The position numbers and the translations under genes were made by a program. The notes beneath the pieces were generated by a model. It was not told where the DNA came from. It worked only from the letters and a program-made list of their open reading frames with translations, and did not search any database. A stretch of DNA of 64,000 nucleotides from Saprospiraceae bacterium (GTDB taxonomy: Bacteria > Bacteroidota > Bacteroidia > Chitinophagales > Saprospiraceae): positions 62,001 to 126,000 of the forward strand of contig JADKCF010000013.1 of assembly GCA_016714765.1 (NCBI GenBank), given 5' to 3'. Below, piece after piece: positions 28,379 through 38,068 of the stretch. Position 1 is the stretch's first letter. Every line of letters starts with the position of its first letter.

Positions 28379-28891
28379 ATGAAAAGTATTTTTTCATTTG
28401 CGATAGCTTTGTTATTAAGTATATCTGCTTCATCGCAAACAGACGCCATAGAGCGATTTTTTAAAGATTACCAGGATAATGATAATTTTACAGTAGTATA
28501 TGTAAGTCCAAAAATGTTTCAGATGGTCAGTAAAGTTACCGATGGCACAGAAGATAAAGAGTTGGCATCCATCGTAAAAGATCTGAAAGGCTTACGAATA
28601 CTGACTTCCAAAGTAAATCCAGACAAGATCTATAAAGAAGCCAACAGAAGACTTAATGTCAAGGAATATGAAGAGCTTGTGACGGTAAGAGAAAAGGATT
28701 CCAATGTTAGATTTGTCACAAAAGAGACTAATGATGTCATAACAGAGTTACTCCTACTTGTCGGCGGGAAGGATGAATTTGTTATGATGAGTTTTGTAGG
28801 AAACATAGATCTCAATAAGATAGCCAGACTGGCCAAAAAACTTGACATCGATGGTGCAGAATATCTTGACAAAGTAAACAAGAAAAATTAA
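28379..28891 (+). CDS. DUF4252 secreted protein
   Basis: A 170-residue product with a signal peptide (cleavage near 'ISASSQ', residue ~20) and the DUF4252 domain: 'FFKDYQDNDNFTVVYVSPKMFQMV' near the N-terminus and 'LIVGGKDEFVMMSFVGNIDL'-type segment (here 'LLVGGKDEFVMMSFVGNIDL') near the C-terminus. DUF4252 proteins commonly follow ECF sigma/anti-sigma pairs in Bacteroidota; function unknown. It is the first of three similar genes. Confidence 0.85.
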   Translation: MKSIFSFAIALLLSISASSQTDAIERFFKDYQDNDNFTVVYVSPKMFQMVSKVTDGTEDKELASIVKDLKGLRILTSKVNPDKIYKEANRRLNVKEYEELVTVREKDSNVRFVTKETNDVITELLLLVGGKDEFVMMSFVGNIDLNKIARLAKKLDIDGAEYLDKVNKKN

Positions 28892-28897
28892 TATTAG

Positions 28898-28933
28898 TCA
28901 GGGGTAGTTGTTTTACCCCTGATTTAATTTTGT
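28898..28933 (+). terminator. Terminator or attenuator after the first DUF4252 gene
   Basis: Nine-base arms (28898-28906 with 28914-28922), loop of seven, then a T-rich tail. It may separate expression of the first from the later two DUF4252-like genes. Confidence 0.7.
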
Positions 28934-28966
28934 TTCCCGCTTTTCCCCATTAAAAAATGACCAATC

Positions 28967-29515
28967 ATGAAATCACTCAAAGTAGTTTCACTTTATGCAT
29001 GTCTTCTTATGTTCAGTATGTCTGTCACACCAATGTCAGGTCAGTCCTCTGTAAAAAAGATAATGAGTCAGCTCAAGAAAACTGAAAAATATGAGGGCAT
29101 ATCCATCCCTGGTTGGATCCTCAGACTAGGCTATAAAATAGTTGCAAAAGGAGATATTGACCTTAAGGAATCTGGTTTATTATCGTTGGCTGGAAGTATC
29201 AAGCATCTTAGAGTAGCCACTACCACATTAGACGTCAATAAATATAATACCAGAGCTATCGTCAATAACTTTATCAAAAGTGTAAAAGAAAAAGATGGTT
29301 TTGAAGAATACCTTAGCGTCAGATCTGAAGATCAACATTTAAAAATAATGATGCAGGAACATGATAACCTGGTAAAGAATATAGTTATTTTGTCCGATGA
29401 TAATGGTGAAATCGCTATAATACATGCAAAAACTCATTTACACCTTGATGACCTCAAAAACATTTCTTTCAGCCAATGGAAAAATCAGTCAGAGGCAGTA
29501 AAGCAATCCAAATAA
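28967..29515 (+). CDS. DUF4252-like secreted protein
   Basis: A 182-residue secreted protein: signal peptide ending near 'VTPMSGQ' (residue ~26). The later part has a DUF4252-like pattern, 'KHLRVATTTLDVNKYNTRAIVNNF' followed by 'FEEYLSVRSEDQHLKIMMQEHDN' and 'LSDDNGEIAIIHAKTHLHLDDL'. It differs from the first copy by a basic, Trp-containing insert at ~40-65. It is in the same direction and 75 bases downstream, past a hairpin. Function unknown. Confidence 0.7.
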   Translation: MKSLKVVSLYACLLMFSMSVTPMSGQSSVKKIMSQLKKTEKYEGISIPGWILRLGYKIVAKGDIDLKESGLLSLAGSIKHLRVATTTLDVNKYNTRAIVNNFIKSVKEKDGFEEYLSVRSEDQHLKIMMQEHDNLVKNIVILSDDNGEIAIIHAKTHLHLDDLKNISFSQWKNQSEAVKQSK

Positions 29516-29545
29516 TATCTGTTAAATTTTAAAATCTCCCACATC

Positions 29546-30040
29546 ATGTCTTTACATAAGTATTTGCTAATAATAATTGTAGCTTTTTCAGGAACAGTCC
29601 ACGCCCAAAAAAACATCGATCAAGTGCTAAGAAAGTACAAAAACGATGGTGGTGTCATGAATCTGAATTTTACCGGAGAAGTATTGAATATGCTCAATGA
29701 AAACAAATCGAAACTGAAGAGTACCATAGATGTTGTCGATGTACTAATATTTGAAAATAAAAATGACATCAATGCTTCAGATAAGATAAAAATAAAAGAT
29801 GTGCTCAGTAGAGACAAATTTGACCTGATGATAGATATTAAAAATAAAACTCAAAATGTGAAACTATATGCTCTTGAAGATGGAGCTTTTTTAAATAAGA
29901 TTTATGCGCATGTAAATTCTCCTGAAATGAACGCGTACTTCGTCTTATCAGGCAAAATCATTTTTGAAGAACTGGCCAAATTGGGCATGGATTTCCAAAA
30001 CTCTAATGGGCTGAAAATCCTTGACAAGGTCAAAAAGTAA
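29546..30040 (+). CDS. DUF4252-like secreted protein
   Basis: A 164-residue product with a signal peptide ('YLLIIIVAFSGTVHAQ', cleavage ~21) and the spacing pattern of DUF4252: 'VLRKYKNDGGVMNLNFTGEVLNML' near the start and 'YFVLSGKIIFEELAKLG' near the end. It lies 30 bases after the second DUF4252-like gene. A strong bidirectional terminator follows. The three genes probably arose by tandem duplication. Function unknown. Confidence 0.65.
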   Translation: MSLHKYLLIIIVAFSGTVHAQKNIDQVLRKYKNDGGVMNLNFTGEVLNMLNENKSKLKSTIDVVDVLIFENKNDINASDKIKIKDVLSRDKFDLMIDIKNKTQNVKLYALEDGAFLNKIYAHVNSPEMNAYFVLSGKIIFEELAKLGMDFQNSNGLKILDKVKK

Positions 30041-30050
30041 TTAAAATAAA

Positions 30051-30090
30051 AGAGGTCGGAAAATGGTAACATTACAACTTTCCGACCTCT
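30051..30090. terminator. Bidirectional terminator between DUF4252-like and DUF2853 genes
   Basis: Perfect 12-base arms, 30051-30062 with 30079-30090, loop of 16 bases. It separates convergent genes. Confidence 0.75.
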
Positions 30091-30111
30091 ACCATCCTCT
30101 TACAAATCTTT

Positions 30112-30448
30112 TCAGAAAATTGATTCCTTATCAAATTTTTTGGCGAGTAAAGCATAAACTAAAACCCCTGTGCTTACTTCTGTTGGCTCTACCCATTTTG
30201 TCTATAACTTCTTCTATAGCGCTATCCAATTCAGGACCATCCGACAATCCAAGCTTTTTGATTAAAAAATTCTTTTTCACCCTATCCTTCTCTTCCTTAT
30301 CCGAACCCGAAACTAATGAAGCATCTCCTAAATAAATAGATGGACCCAAACTTTTGGCGACACCTGTTATCAACTTATCTGTTAAAGTCAACCCCAGATC
30401 CGCTGCAGATTCTTTATACATCTGCACTTTTTCATCAAATTTGCTCAT
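30112..30448 (-). CDS. DUF2853 family protein (one-base frameshift near the C-terminus)
   Basis: About 112 residues. 'MSKFDEKVQMYKESAADLGL', 'KSLGPSIYLGDASLVSGSD' and 'RVKKNFLIKKLGL' are the DUF2853 signatures; the fold is a small helical bundle of unknown role. One surplus T in a four-T run near 30160 alters the C-terminus. Removing it gives 'RGLVYALLAKKFDKESIF', which is as expected, ending at TGA 30112. Probably a sequence error. Confidence 0.8.
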
Positions 30449-30672
30449 AATACTTTTTTTTTAATAATGAAATAATAACTTTTTTGGCATGTATTTCCCT
30501 GCAAAGCCGAGAAATAAAATTTCCCTACTTATTATAAACGACAAAATTAAATATTTGGTTTAAAAAAGGCAAAAAAAATGTTTGTTATATTTGGTACATG
30601 AATTCATTAATATCGTCGATTTTAATTTAAATAGTTTAACCTTTGTTATAAATTTGAATAAAAAACACAGGC

Positions 30673-32145
30673 ATGCTTTCATTTTGCATCTTAATCTTGG
30701 GTTTGTGGATCATCTTCAGAGATAGAGAAGGTGTATTCAGGTTGTTTTCAGTTTTAATACTCGCAGGTCTCATCGGTTTAATAACTCAAAAATACCTGCA
30801 ATCTTCAGATTATACCGAATTAAGCCTGGAGCTTGCAAAATCTCTATTCTTTCTCGCAGCAATAGGCTATTTGTTACAATTTTTAAAGCAAAGTAGTATT
30901 GCGCAGTTTGGGATTTTATTTATTGGACTGTATTTCAGCTGGGGTTTGAATGCCGATTCAAAAGAAGCCTCAACCGTTAACTCACCGTTGCCTGACCAGA
31001 ATGGTGAGTTTTTGATTCAGATAGAAAAAAGAAATTTGAGCGATGTGACCACGTGGTCTTATGCTTTGGATGCAAAAATAAAAAGAGCTTTCCATCCTTC
31101 ACAGCCTGACATTACCTCAATGGATGATTATTATATATTGGATATAAAGCAAGGGACATATGAAGAAATAGCTTCAAAACTGGCATCCAACACACAGATA
31201 GAGTGGGTAGAAAATAATGAGGTCATACCATTTGAATTTCCAGCGAAATCAGGTACCACTACAAAAGATGAACTCAATACCCTCTCCAATGATCCTTCTG
31301 TAGCTCTACAGTGGCATTTGCAGCATCTGGGGATGTCTAAATATTTTAATTACTTTTCTGAAAAAGCATTGAAGCCCACAAAAAAAGCAAAACTGTTCAT
31401 TCTGGATACGGGTATAGACAAGAGGCATGAAGACCTGTCGGTAAATTCTATCAATGCAGCTCAGGATAAACAAGGACATGGTACCCATTGCGCGGGTGTT
31501 GCTGCTGCTATTACCAACAATAAAATCGGAGTTGCTTCATTTGCTCCGTCAGTGGATTGGGTCGAAGTACATGGCATACAAGTCATCGGCGATATAGGCT
31601 TTGGGACGCAAGTCGATATCATTAATGGAATCATTCAGGCAACCGATGCAGGAGCTGATGTGATATCTATGTCACTAGGAGGTATCACCAATCAGGAGAG
31701 AGAAAAAGCATACAATGAAGCAGTCAGATACGCTAATCAGAAAGGTACAATCGTAGTGGTGGCTGCCGGCAATGCCAATCTCGACGGAAAAAGATACAGC
31801 CCTGCCAACGCTGAAAATGTGATTGTTGTAACCTCATTAAATCAAAATGATGAAAAATCTGGTTTTTCCAATCATGTCAGTAATATTGCCATGGGTATCT
31901 CTGCTCCCGGAGAAAATATATTTTCTACAACTCCATCTAACACTTATACACCCTACAGCGGCACATCTATGGCAGCTCCTCAGGTGGCAGGGCTTGTTGC
32001 TGTAATAAAAGCTATCAGACCCGAATTGGACACAAAAAAAATATATTCCATCCTGAGCAGAACGGGAAAAGAAACCAAAAATACCTTAGTTACCGGCAAA
32101 CTAATACAACCTTATGAAGCGATACAATTACTAATTGCAGAATAA
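30673..32145 (+). CDS. Membrane-anchored subtilisin-like serine protease (S8)
   Basis: A 490-residue subtilase. In place of a signal peptide, the first ~95 residues form three to four hydrophobic helices. A propeptide-like domain follows (~115-190, 'FLIQIEKRNLSD' to 'IEWVENNEVIPF'). The catalytic triad is complete: Asp245 in 'FILDTGIDKRHEDL', His269 in 'GHGTHCAGVAAA', Ser432 in 'YSGTSMAAPQVAGL', with the oxyanion Asn in 'VVAAGNANLDG'. The polytopic N-terminus suggests an inner-membrane protease with its catalytic part probably facing the periplasm. Intact; target unknown. Confidence 0.88.
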   Translation: MLSFCILILGLWIIFRDREGVFRLFSVLILAGLIGLITQKYLQSSDYTELSLELAKSLFFLAAIGYLLQFLKQSSIAQFGILFIGLYFSWGLNADSKEASTVNSPLPDQNGEFLIQIEKRNLSDVTTWSYALDAKIKRAFHPSQPDITSMDDYYILDIKQGTYEEIASKLASNTQIEWVENNEVIPFEFPAKSGTTTKDELNTLSNDPSVALQWHLQHLGMSKYFNYFSEKALKPTKKAKLFILDTGIDKRHEDLSVNSINAAQDKQGHGTHCAGVAAAITNNKIGVASFAPSVDWVEVHGIQVIGDIGFGTQVDIINGIIQATDAGADVISMSLGGITNQEREKAYNEAVRYANQKGTIVVVAAGNANLDGKRYSPANAENVIVVTSLNQNDEKSGFSNHVSNIAMGISAPGENIFSTTPSNTYTPYSGTSMAAPQVAGLVAVIKAIRPELDTKKIYSILSRTGKETKNTLVTGKLIQPYEAIQLLIAE

Positions 32146-32162
32146 AAATTCTTTATACAAAA

Positions 32163-32665
32163 CTATTGATACAGCTTACGCATGATCTTTTTCAACGTTT
32201 CTTCAGACCCCAAATCAGTTTTCACTTTAATTTTAGCTTTTGAATAAAACTCCTTCCTAAGTTTTAATAAATCATTGATAGTTTTTTTTAATTGTGCCGG
32301 CGATTTTCCGGCAAGCAGCGGACGACTATTATCCATACCGATACGGTCAGCAATCTGTGCATTGGAAGCAACAAGAAATACTGTTTTACCTTTTTCGTTT
32401 AGTTTTTCCATCAGATCATTAAAACACGGCATTCCGCCTCCGGTAGCGACAATCCCATCACTGATCTTCCAGTTTTCAATCAAATCCTTTTCCAAACTTC
32501 TGAAATAATCTTCTCCATTATGACTAAATATTTCCTGAATACTCTTGCCCTCAATGCTACAAAGGATTTCATCTGTATCAAAAAACGGAAGAGACAATTC
32601 ATTCGCCAGCATCTGACCAACAGTTGTTTTACCACTTCCCATCATACCAACCAAAAAACTAGCAT
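32163..32665 (-). CDS. aroK: Shikimate kinase (start region broken by one missing base)
   Basis: Phosphorylates shikimate with ATP. Walker A is 'GMMGSGKTTVGQML', shikimate contacts 'FFDTDEIL' and 'ATGGGMPC', LID Arg in 'DNSRPLLAG', and 'LRKEFYSKA' near the end. The best start is the ATG at 32663-32665: one more T in the six-T run (complement of 32653-32658) would give 'MLVFLVGMMGSGKTT', the normal opening. Without it the frame runs upstream through the terminator of the susD transcript, which is implausible. About 168 residues, usual length. It shares the chorismate pathway with aroC 7 kb away. Confidence 0.88.
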
Positions 32666-32684
32666 AAAGTATGTTTAGTAATGA

Positions 32685-32724
32685 AAAAGCGATACACAAC
32701 CACAATGAGTAATGTATCGCTTTT
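32685..32724 (-). terminator. Terminator after susD
   Basis: Perfect 12-base arms (32685-32696 with 32713-32724) around a 16-base loop, followed on the minus strand by a T-rich tail (complement of 32684-32688). Confidence 0.75.
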
Positions 32725-32752
32725 CAATAAATTGATTTTTTCTTAGACAGGA

Positions 32753-34956
32753 TTAATATCCTGGATTTTGTTTTAGATTAGGATTGGCAGAAATATCAGC
32801 TGACGGAATTGGAAATATATTAAATTTCGAATCCACTGCCTGCCCCTGACTTACACCACCTTTCCAAGCCCAAAGGTAATCTGCAGTTGTAAATTTATTA
32901 AATCTTACCAAATCTGTTCTCCTGTGGCATTCCCAATAAAGTTCTCTACCTCTTTCATCTAATATTAAATCAAGATTAAGCATGTTATCTGTTATATTCC
33001 CTGCGGATCCAGTATATGCTCTTTGACGAACAATATTAAAATACTCTGTTGCTTTTGCTTTGGAACCTCCTGCTGCTCCTCTCAGGATTGCTTCAGCTGC
33101 CATCAAATAAACATCGGCTAATCGAAACATTGGAAAATCAGTGTCAGGAAAATCAACATTTGAACCTGTTTTTCCATCAGATGTTATATTTTTAAATTTA
33201 AGAACGGCATATCCATTGTTAAAAATTGCGATATCTTCTCTAGTATTTATATCCAGGTTTTGACCTTTGGTTCCGAATATACCTCTTCTGTCAAAACTTG
33301 TCAATCTCAGCTCATAAGTATAGTCAGGCTATCCAAATCCAATCTTATTTCATAACCGCCTGATTTTGTTATCTTAATATCATTTCCTCCGGCTTCCAAA
33401 AGACCGTCTGCACCCGTATCTCCAAGATTTACTGCCCAATCTTTGTTTGCTCTAAATTTAATGTCTCCAGTTTTAAGCTCAACTTTTGCAGTTAAGTAGC
33501 CTAATTCTGCATTCCAGGTAAGTTCAGTATCTGTATCCCATCCACCTGGTGTTGCACTTCCTACTACACCCCATGTCTGTCTTTCCAATACATAGGTATT
33601 ATTATTCAAATCCACTTTTATATAATAAAGCCCTTTAGGCCCAGCTTTGATATTTGCACCTCCTGTTTCCAGAGTACCGTCAGCACCATTATCACCTAGC
33701 TTTCCTCCTAATGTGCTGCTTGGGTTTCTAAGAATTACAAATTCTGCATTGTCCTGAGTAAAATATCGATAACCTTCATAAACTTTATTGCTTTTAGAAG
33801 ATGTTAAAGCATTTTTTGAATCTGCTCCATTAAATGGTGTAGACTGGTAAGAGCCTGGAATGTATACTTTAGGATAAGTTTTACCCGGGTTAAACTCTGA
33901 TACAATACCCGTAAGATCCGCTGGAAATTTTTCAACAAATTGTCTGGTAGTTCTTGATCCGCCCCAGCCTCCGGATACACCTGATTCAAGTGCATTGATT
34001 TGGCCACCGATTCCAGCTCTTATTATAAAAAAGTCATACCACCCCAAGTTCTGGTGTTGACACCATCAAAAGTAATAGGAAATATGATTTCATTTGACTT
34101 ATGATTATCTGCTAAAAATAAGTGCTGGTATTGTGGTTCGAGCGTAAACCCTGCTGAAATAACTTTTTCGCATACAGCCAGACATTCAGTATATTTTTTT
34201 TGACCTGTATACACTTCTGCGTTAAGATATAGTTTAGCCAATAAAGTCCACACTGCTGCCCTGTCCGCCCTACCATATTCATTAGTACGAGGTGCTTTTA
34301 TTTTATTTTCAATATCCAAAAGTTCAGTCTCTATATATTTAAATAAGTCAGTCGCATTGGTTTGATTTGGAAAAAACGCCCCCACTTTATCAGCTTCAGT
34401 AACGAATGGCACATTTCTAAAAATATCCAAAGCATGCCAATAACTTAAAGCCCTTATAAAACGTGCTTCTGCTCTGAAATCGTAATGTCTGCCCGCAATT
34501 GTCCTGATACACCACGGCTATCCAATTTTTCATCGGTCGTCTCTCTAAGAAACTCATTGACCAGTGGAATCTGATAAAAGATACGGCTGTACAAAGCAAA
34601 AGTAAATCCATCAGAAGACGTCCAGTCTATATCATGAAAATCATAAATAGTTTGATCATTCCATCTATCAATGCTTCATCAGTGGTTAATTCCTGATGAT
34701 ACCACATACCCCGTAAATACTGTCCAAACCCTTCGTCAATTCCTGATATATCCGCTTGACCTGAAGGTCCTTCTTGACCTGAGACAGCAAAACCGGCATA
34801 TAATTTAGCAAGAAATTGTTTATATGCATCCTGATTATTAAATACTGTACCTGAAGTAATTAAGTTTGGATCCAAAGGAACCGTGTCCAGGTCTTTAAAA
34901 CAAGAACTAAAAGTCAATGATACACCCAGGACTATAAAAGCTATGCACTTTTTCAT
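32753..34956 (-). CDS. SusD/RagB-like glycan-binding lipoprotein with two inserted SusE/F modules (several frameshifts)
   Basis: Outer-membrane partner of the SusC channel. Starts with a lipoprotein signal, 'MKKCIAFIVLGVSLTFSSC' (Cys 19), and has SusD marks: 'YSRIFYQIPLVNEFL', 'FRAEARFIRALSYWHALDIF', 'RADRAAVWTLLAKLYLNAEV', 'FPMFRLADVYLMAAEAILRG' and the ending 'NPNLKQNPGY'. About 734 codons against ~500-550 usual; the surplus is two SusE/F modules at about 33322-33876. At least four indels must be repaired: near 34640, near 34485, near 34035 ('GGMTFFIIRAG') and near 33325 (CTGACTATAC for CTGACTTATAC, restoring 'SLTYTYELRLTSFDRRG'). Probably intact in the cell. It follows susC by 26 bases. 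Confidence 0.85.
33322..33876 (-). other. Two SusE/F-type carbohydrate-binding modules inserted in SusD
   Basis: Module A begins 'YPKVYIPGSYQ' and includes 'YEGYRYFTQDNAEFVIL', 'LGDNGADGTLETGG' and 'YYIKVDLNNNTYVLE'. Module B reads 'WGVVGSATPGGWDTDTEL', then 'FRANKDWAVNLGDTGADG' and 'YEIRLDLDSLTYTYEL'. Module B is closely like the repeats of the divergent gene at 38069 (GSATPGGWDxDT; FR-x-DxWAVN-x-G). They lie between the 'FFIIRAGIGGQINALESGVSGGWGG' part and the C-terminal 'SFDRRGIFGTKGQ' part of the SusD fold. Confidence 0.75.
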
Positions 34957-34982
34957 TTTATTATTATTTTTATTTTCTAAAA

Positions 34983-37934
34983 TTAAAAATCTACACTTAA
35001 ACCAAAAAGAAACGTTCGTGTTCTTGGATAGACATTATTATCAATTCCATTGCCCAATTCCGGATCTAAACCTTTGTATTTTGTGATTACAAATGGATTT
35101 TGAACCGTCGTATAAATTCTCAAATAATTTCCAATCAATTTATCAAAACTGTACCCAAGTGTAATGTGGTCCATTCTGAAAAAAGAAGCTTCAGTAACAA
35201 AATAGTCACTAAAAGTCAAATTTCTTTGCTGCAGGAAATTATTATCCAATCCTGATGTATGAATGTTTTGCAGATAATTTGTGGGATGGTATAATCGTTG
35301 AATATATCCCATGTCTGTAGCTACGTTATTATATACATAGTTGCCCAAATTTGCTCTTCCTGCAAATGAAAAATCTAGATTTCTATACTTAAAATTGCTC
35401 GTTAATCCTAAAATAACATCTGCTGCTGGTTTTTTAAACAGATATTTATCCAGATCATCCACAGTACCATCACCATTTCTATCCTTAAATTGTCCTTCCA
35501 ACACTTTGCCATTTTCATCATACAATTGTTCAAAAACAAAAAATGAGGCAGGTGCAAAACCGACTCGGTGTCTTTGAATAGTACTGCCCACACCTCCTGC
35601 TATATTTCCTGTAGGTACGCCATCATAATTTGGATCATCAGTTGCTGTTAACTTCGTAACTTCATTTGTATTATATGCAGCATTAAAACTTATATCCCAA
35701 CTCGCAGTACTATTTTTTATTGCTGCAAAGTTCAGCCCTAACTCAACACCTTTATTGACCATATTACCAATGTTTGTATTGATAAAATTGGTAAGGTTTG
35801 TGCCTGCCGGTACTGGAATATAGTTGAGCAGATCCTTTGTATTTCTTTGGTAGACATCTAGTGTTCCACTCAGTTTATCTTTCATAATGGAATAATCAAG
35901 ACCTAAGTTATAAGTTGTGGTTTCCTCCCATTTGATATTATAGTCGTACCCATTAGGACGGTATGTATTAATAAAAGAATTCCCAAACTGATATGCAGCA
36001 TTAAATAAACTTTGCTGGTAGATGGGTTGATAAACATAAGGGCTTCCGATATCTTGTTGACCAGTCACACCCCAACCTAGACGCAATTTAACATTATTGA
36101 AATAATCCTTGTTGTTTTCTATCATTTTCACTGCTAAGGCGGCGGCTGGAAACAATCCCCAACGTGTGTCGGGAGAAAATCTGGAGGCATTCGTCACTTT
36201 AATGACAGATTGAAAGATATCTGTCCTTAAACTATAATTTATCCTGGCAATAATGAAACAAAAATAATTCTTCCCCTATGTTATTCCGTTCAAGAACAAA
36301 AGCAGTAGTTCCTGCTGCATCTGAATTCCTAAATGAATTCTCCCGATAAAATTTTTGCCAGGAATAACCTCCCATCAGGTCAAAATCATTATCCTTTATG
36401 TCTTTTTGCCAATTTAAATAAAACCAAATCTTTAAATTGTCCTTCCTGAGAGTATGTAATACTACACCTCCTCAAAATCTTTTGAAAAGAAAGGACCTTG
36501 TGCTTCCGCCAGGAAGAAATAAAGATCCTTCCCAAATGAACGATCATAAACTAAAAATTTCAAATTTGCTCTGATTGGAAGAATTTAAACCTGTAATCGC
36601 CAGGACATTACCTAAGTATCTTGACACATCTGATTGGTCATTTCCTAAGGTTGAGTAATGCCAATGGATTAGCAGGTGCAAGAACCATTGAGGAATCCAA
36701 TATTGCATCAAGCCATGTAGTATATCCGGAATAAACACTTGCTTCGTTCAAAGGTGTTTGTGTAGGATCCCAACTCAGCGCTGAAACCAATAGCGCCACG
36801 CTCAGCAAATTGATTATTGTTTAACATTCCCTTTAGACCCAAATTAAGTTGAAGTGTATTATCCAAAAGTTTTGGACTTACATTCAAACCAAATGAATAT
36901 CGTTGGAATTTATCAGTTTTCAACAAACCTTCTTTAGTGGTAAAACCCAAAGACGCTCTATAAGGAATGCTTGCAGTACTTCCGGAAATATTAACATTAT
37001 GATCCTGTGCATGTGCTGTCCTGTATATTTCATTTTGCCAGTCTGTACTATAAGTGCCCATTAAGGCTCTTGCAGGACTTCCTACAGGGTAGGTAGCTTC
37101 TACCAATGACCTGTATTCATCTGCTTTTAAAACATCTACCCTGTTGGCAGTCGTGCCTAAAGAGTAATTTCCTGAATATCCTATTTTAAGTTTTGCCCCC
37201 AAAGTGCCTTTTTTAGTAGTAATCAAAATAACTCCCTGCAGACGCCCCGCTTCCATAAATGAAGTAGCGGTAGCATCCTTTAGCACTGTCATGGATTCAA
37301 TATCATTCGGGTTGATAACATTCAGAGGATTTCTATTACCGAAACACTGCCGTTTTTCCACCGGGATACCGTCGATGACAATTAATGGGTCATTGGATGC
37401 ACTTAAAGAAGACTGTCCTCTTACTCTGATTTGTGCACCCTCATCAGGACCTCCTCCAGTTGTGATGGCTACACCTGCTACTTTCCCTGCCAACAATTCT
37501 TGAGGACTTGTGATGGCTCCTCTATTAAAACTGGACGAACTTACACTCTGAACCGAGCCTGTAGCGTCTTCTCTTTTCACTGTACCATAACCAATGATGA
37601 CGACATCCTCCAGGATTTGTCCTGGCGCAAGATTTACATCAATAACAGACCTTCCATTGATCAGTTCTTCCACTGAAGTATATCCAGCATAACTAAATAC
37701 GAGAGTTGTAGTACCTGGATCGACTTCATAAGAGTAAGCTCCGTCAAAATCAGATATAGTGCCCGATGAAGAATTCTCCTTGCTGACAACGTTGGCGCCT
37801 ATCAGAGGTTCCCCAGTTTGGGCATCCTTTAGTATTCCAGTAATCACTTTCTGAGCAGAAAGAACATTTACTAGACATAGACCGATGACACCTATTATCA
37901 TCGATTTTAAGCTGTTTTTAAATTTTTTGTTCAT
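34983..37934 (-). CDS. SusC/RagA-like TonB-dependent outer-membrane transporter (several indels)
   Basis: About 984 codons, the usual SusC length. N-terminal signal ('MIIGVIGLCLVNVLSAQ'), carboxypeptidase-like CarbopepD domain ('ITGILKDAQTGEPLIGANVV'), TonB box region 'EDVVIIGYGTVKREDATGSV', then the plug. Compensating indels are visible: 'VEKRQCFGNRNPLN' should read 'VENGSVSGNRNPLN', and 'TSFMEAGRLQGVILITT' should read 'TSIYGSGASAGVILITT'. The stretch 36200-36710 has more breaks. The barrel ends 'YPRTRTFLFGLSVDF', the typical aromatic C-terminus. It imports glycans captured by SusD, powered by TonB. Indels are probably errors, not decay. Confidence 0.85.
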
Positions 37935-38068
37935 GCGGCTATTTTTTTTTAAAAAATAATTGTAAAATTAAAAAAAAGTTTTTACTTTGTGTCAAATTAA
38001 CATTAACTTTTTATTTAAAAGCAAATTTATAATCATGAAATCACGTTTACTATTTTAATGTCATTTGT

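Noticed and set aside
32666..32705. Longer shikimate kinase starting at 32705
   Set aside because: It would begin within the susD terminator hairpin and add a hydrophobic segment not found in shikimate kinases; one extra T gives the normal start at 32665.
34417..36738. Small separate genes within the SusC/SusD span
   Set aside because: They are frame-shifted fragments of SusC and SusD; repaired translation gives the expected conserved motifs.
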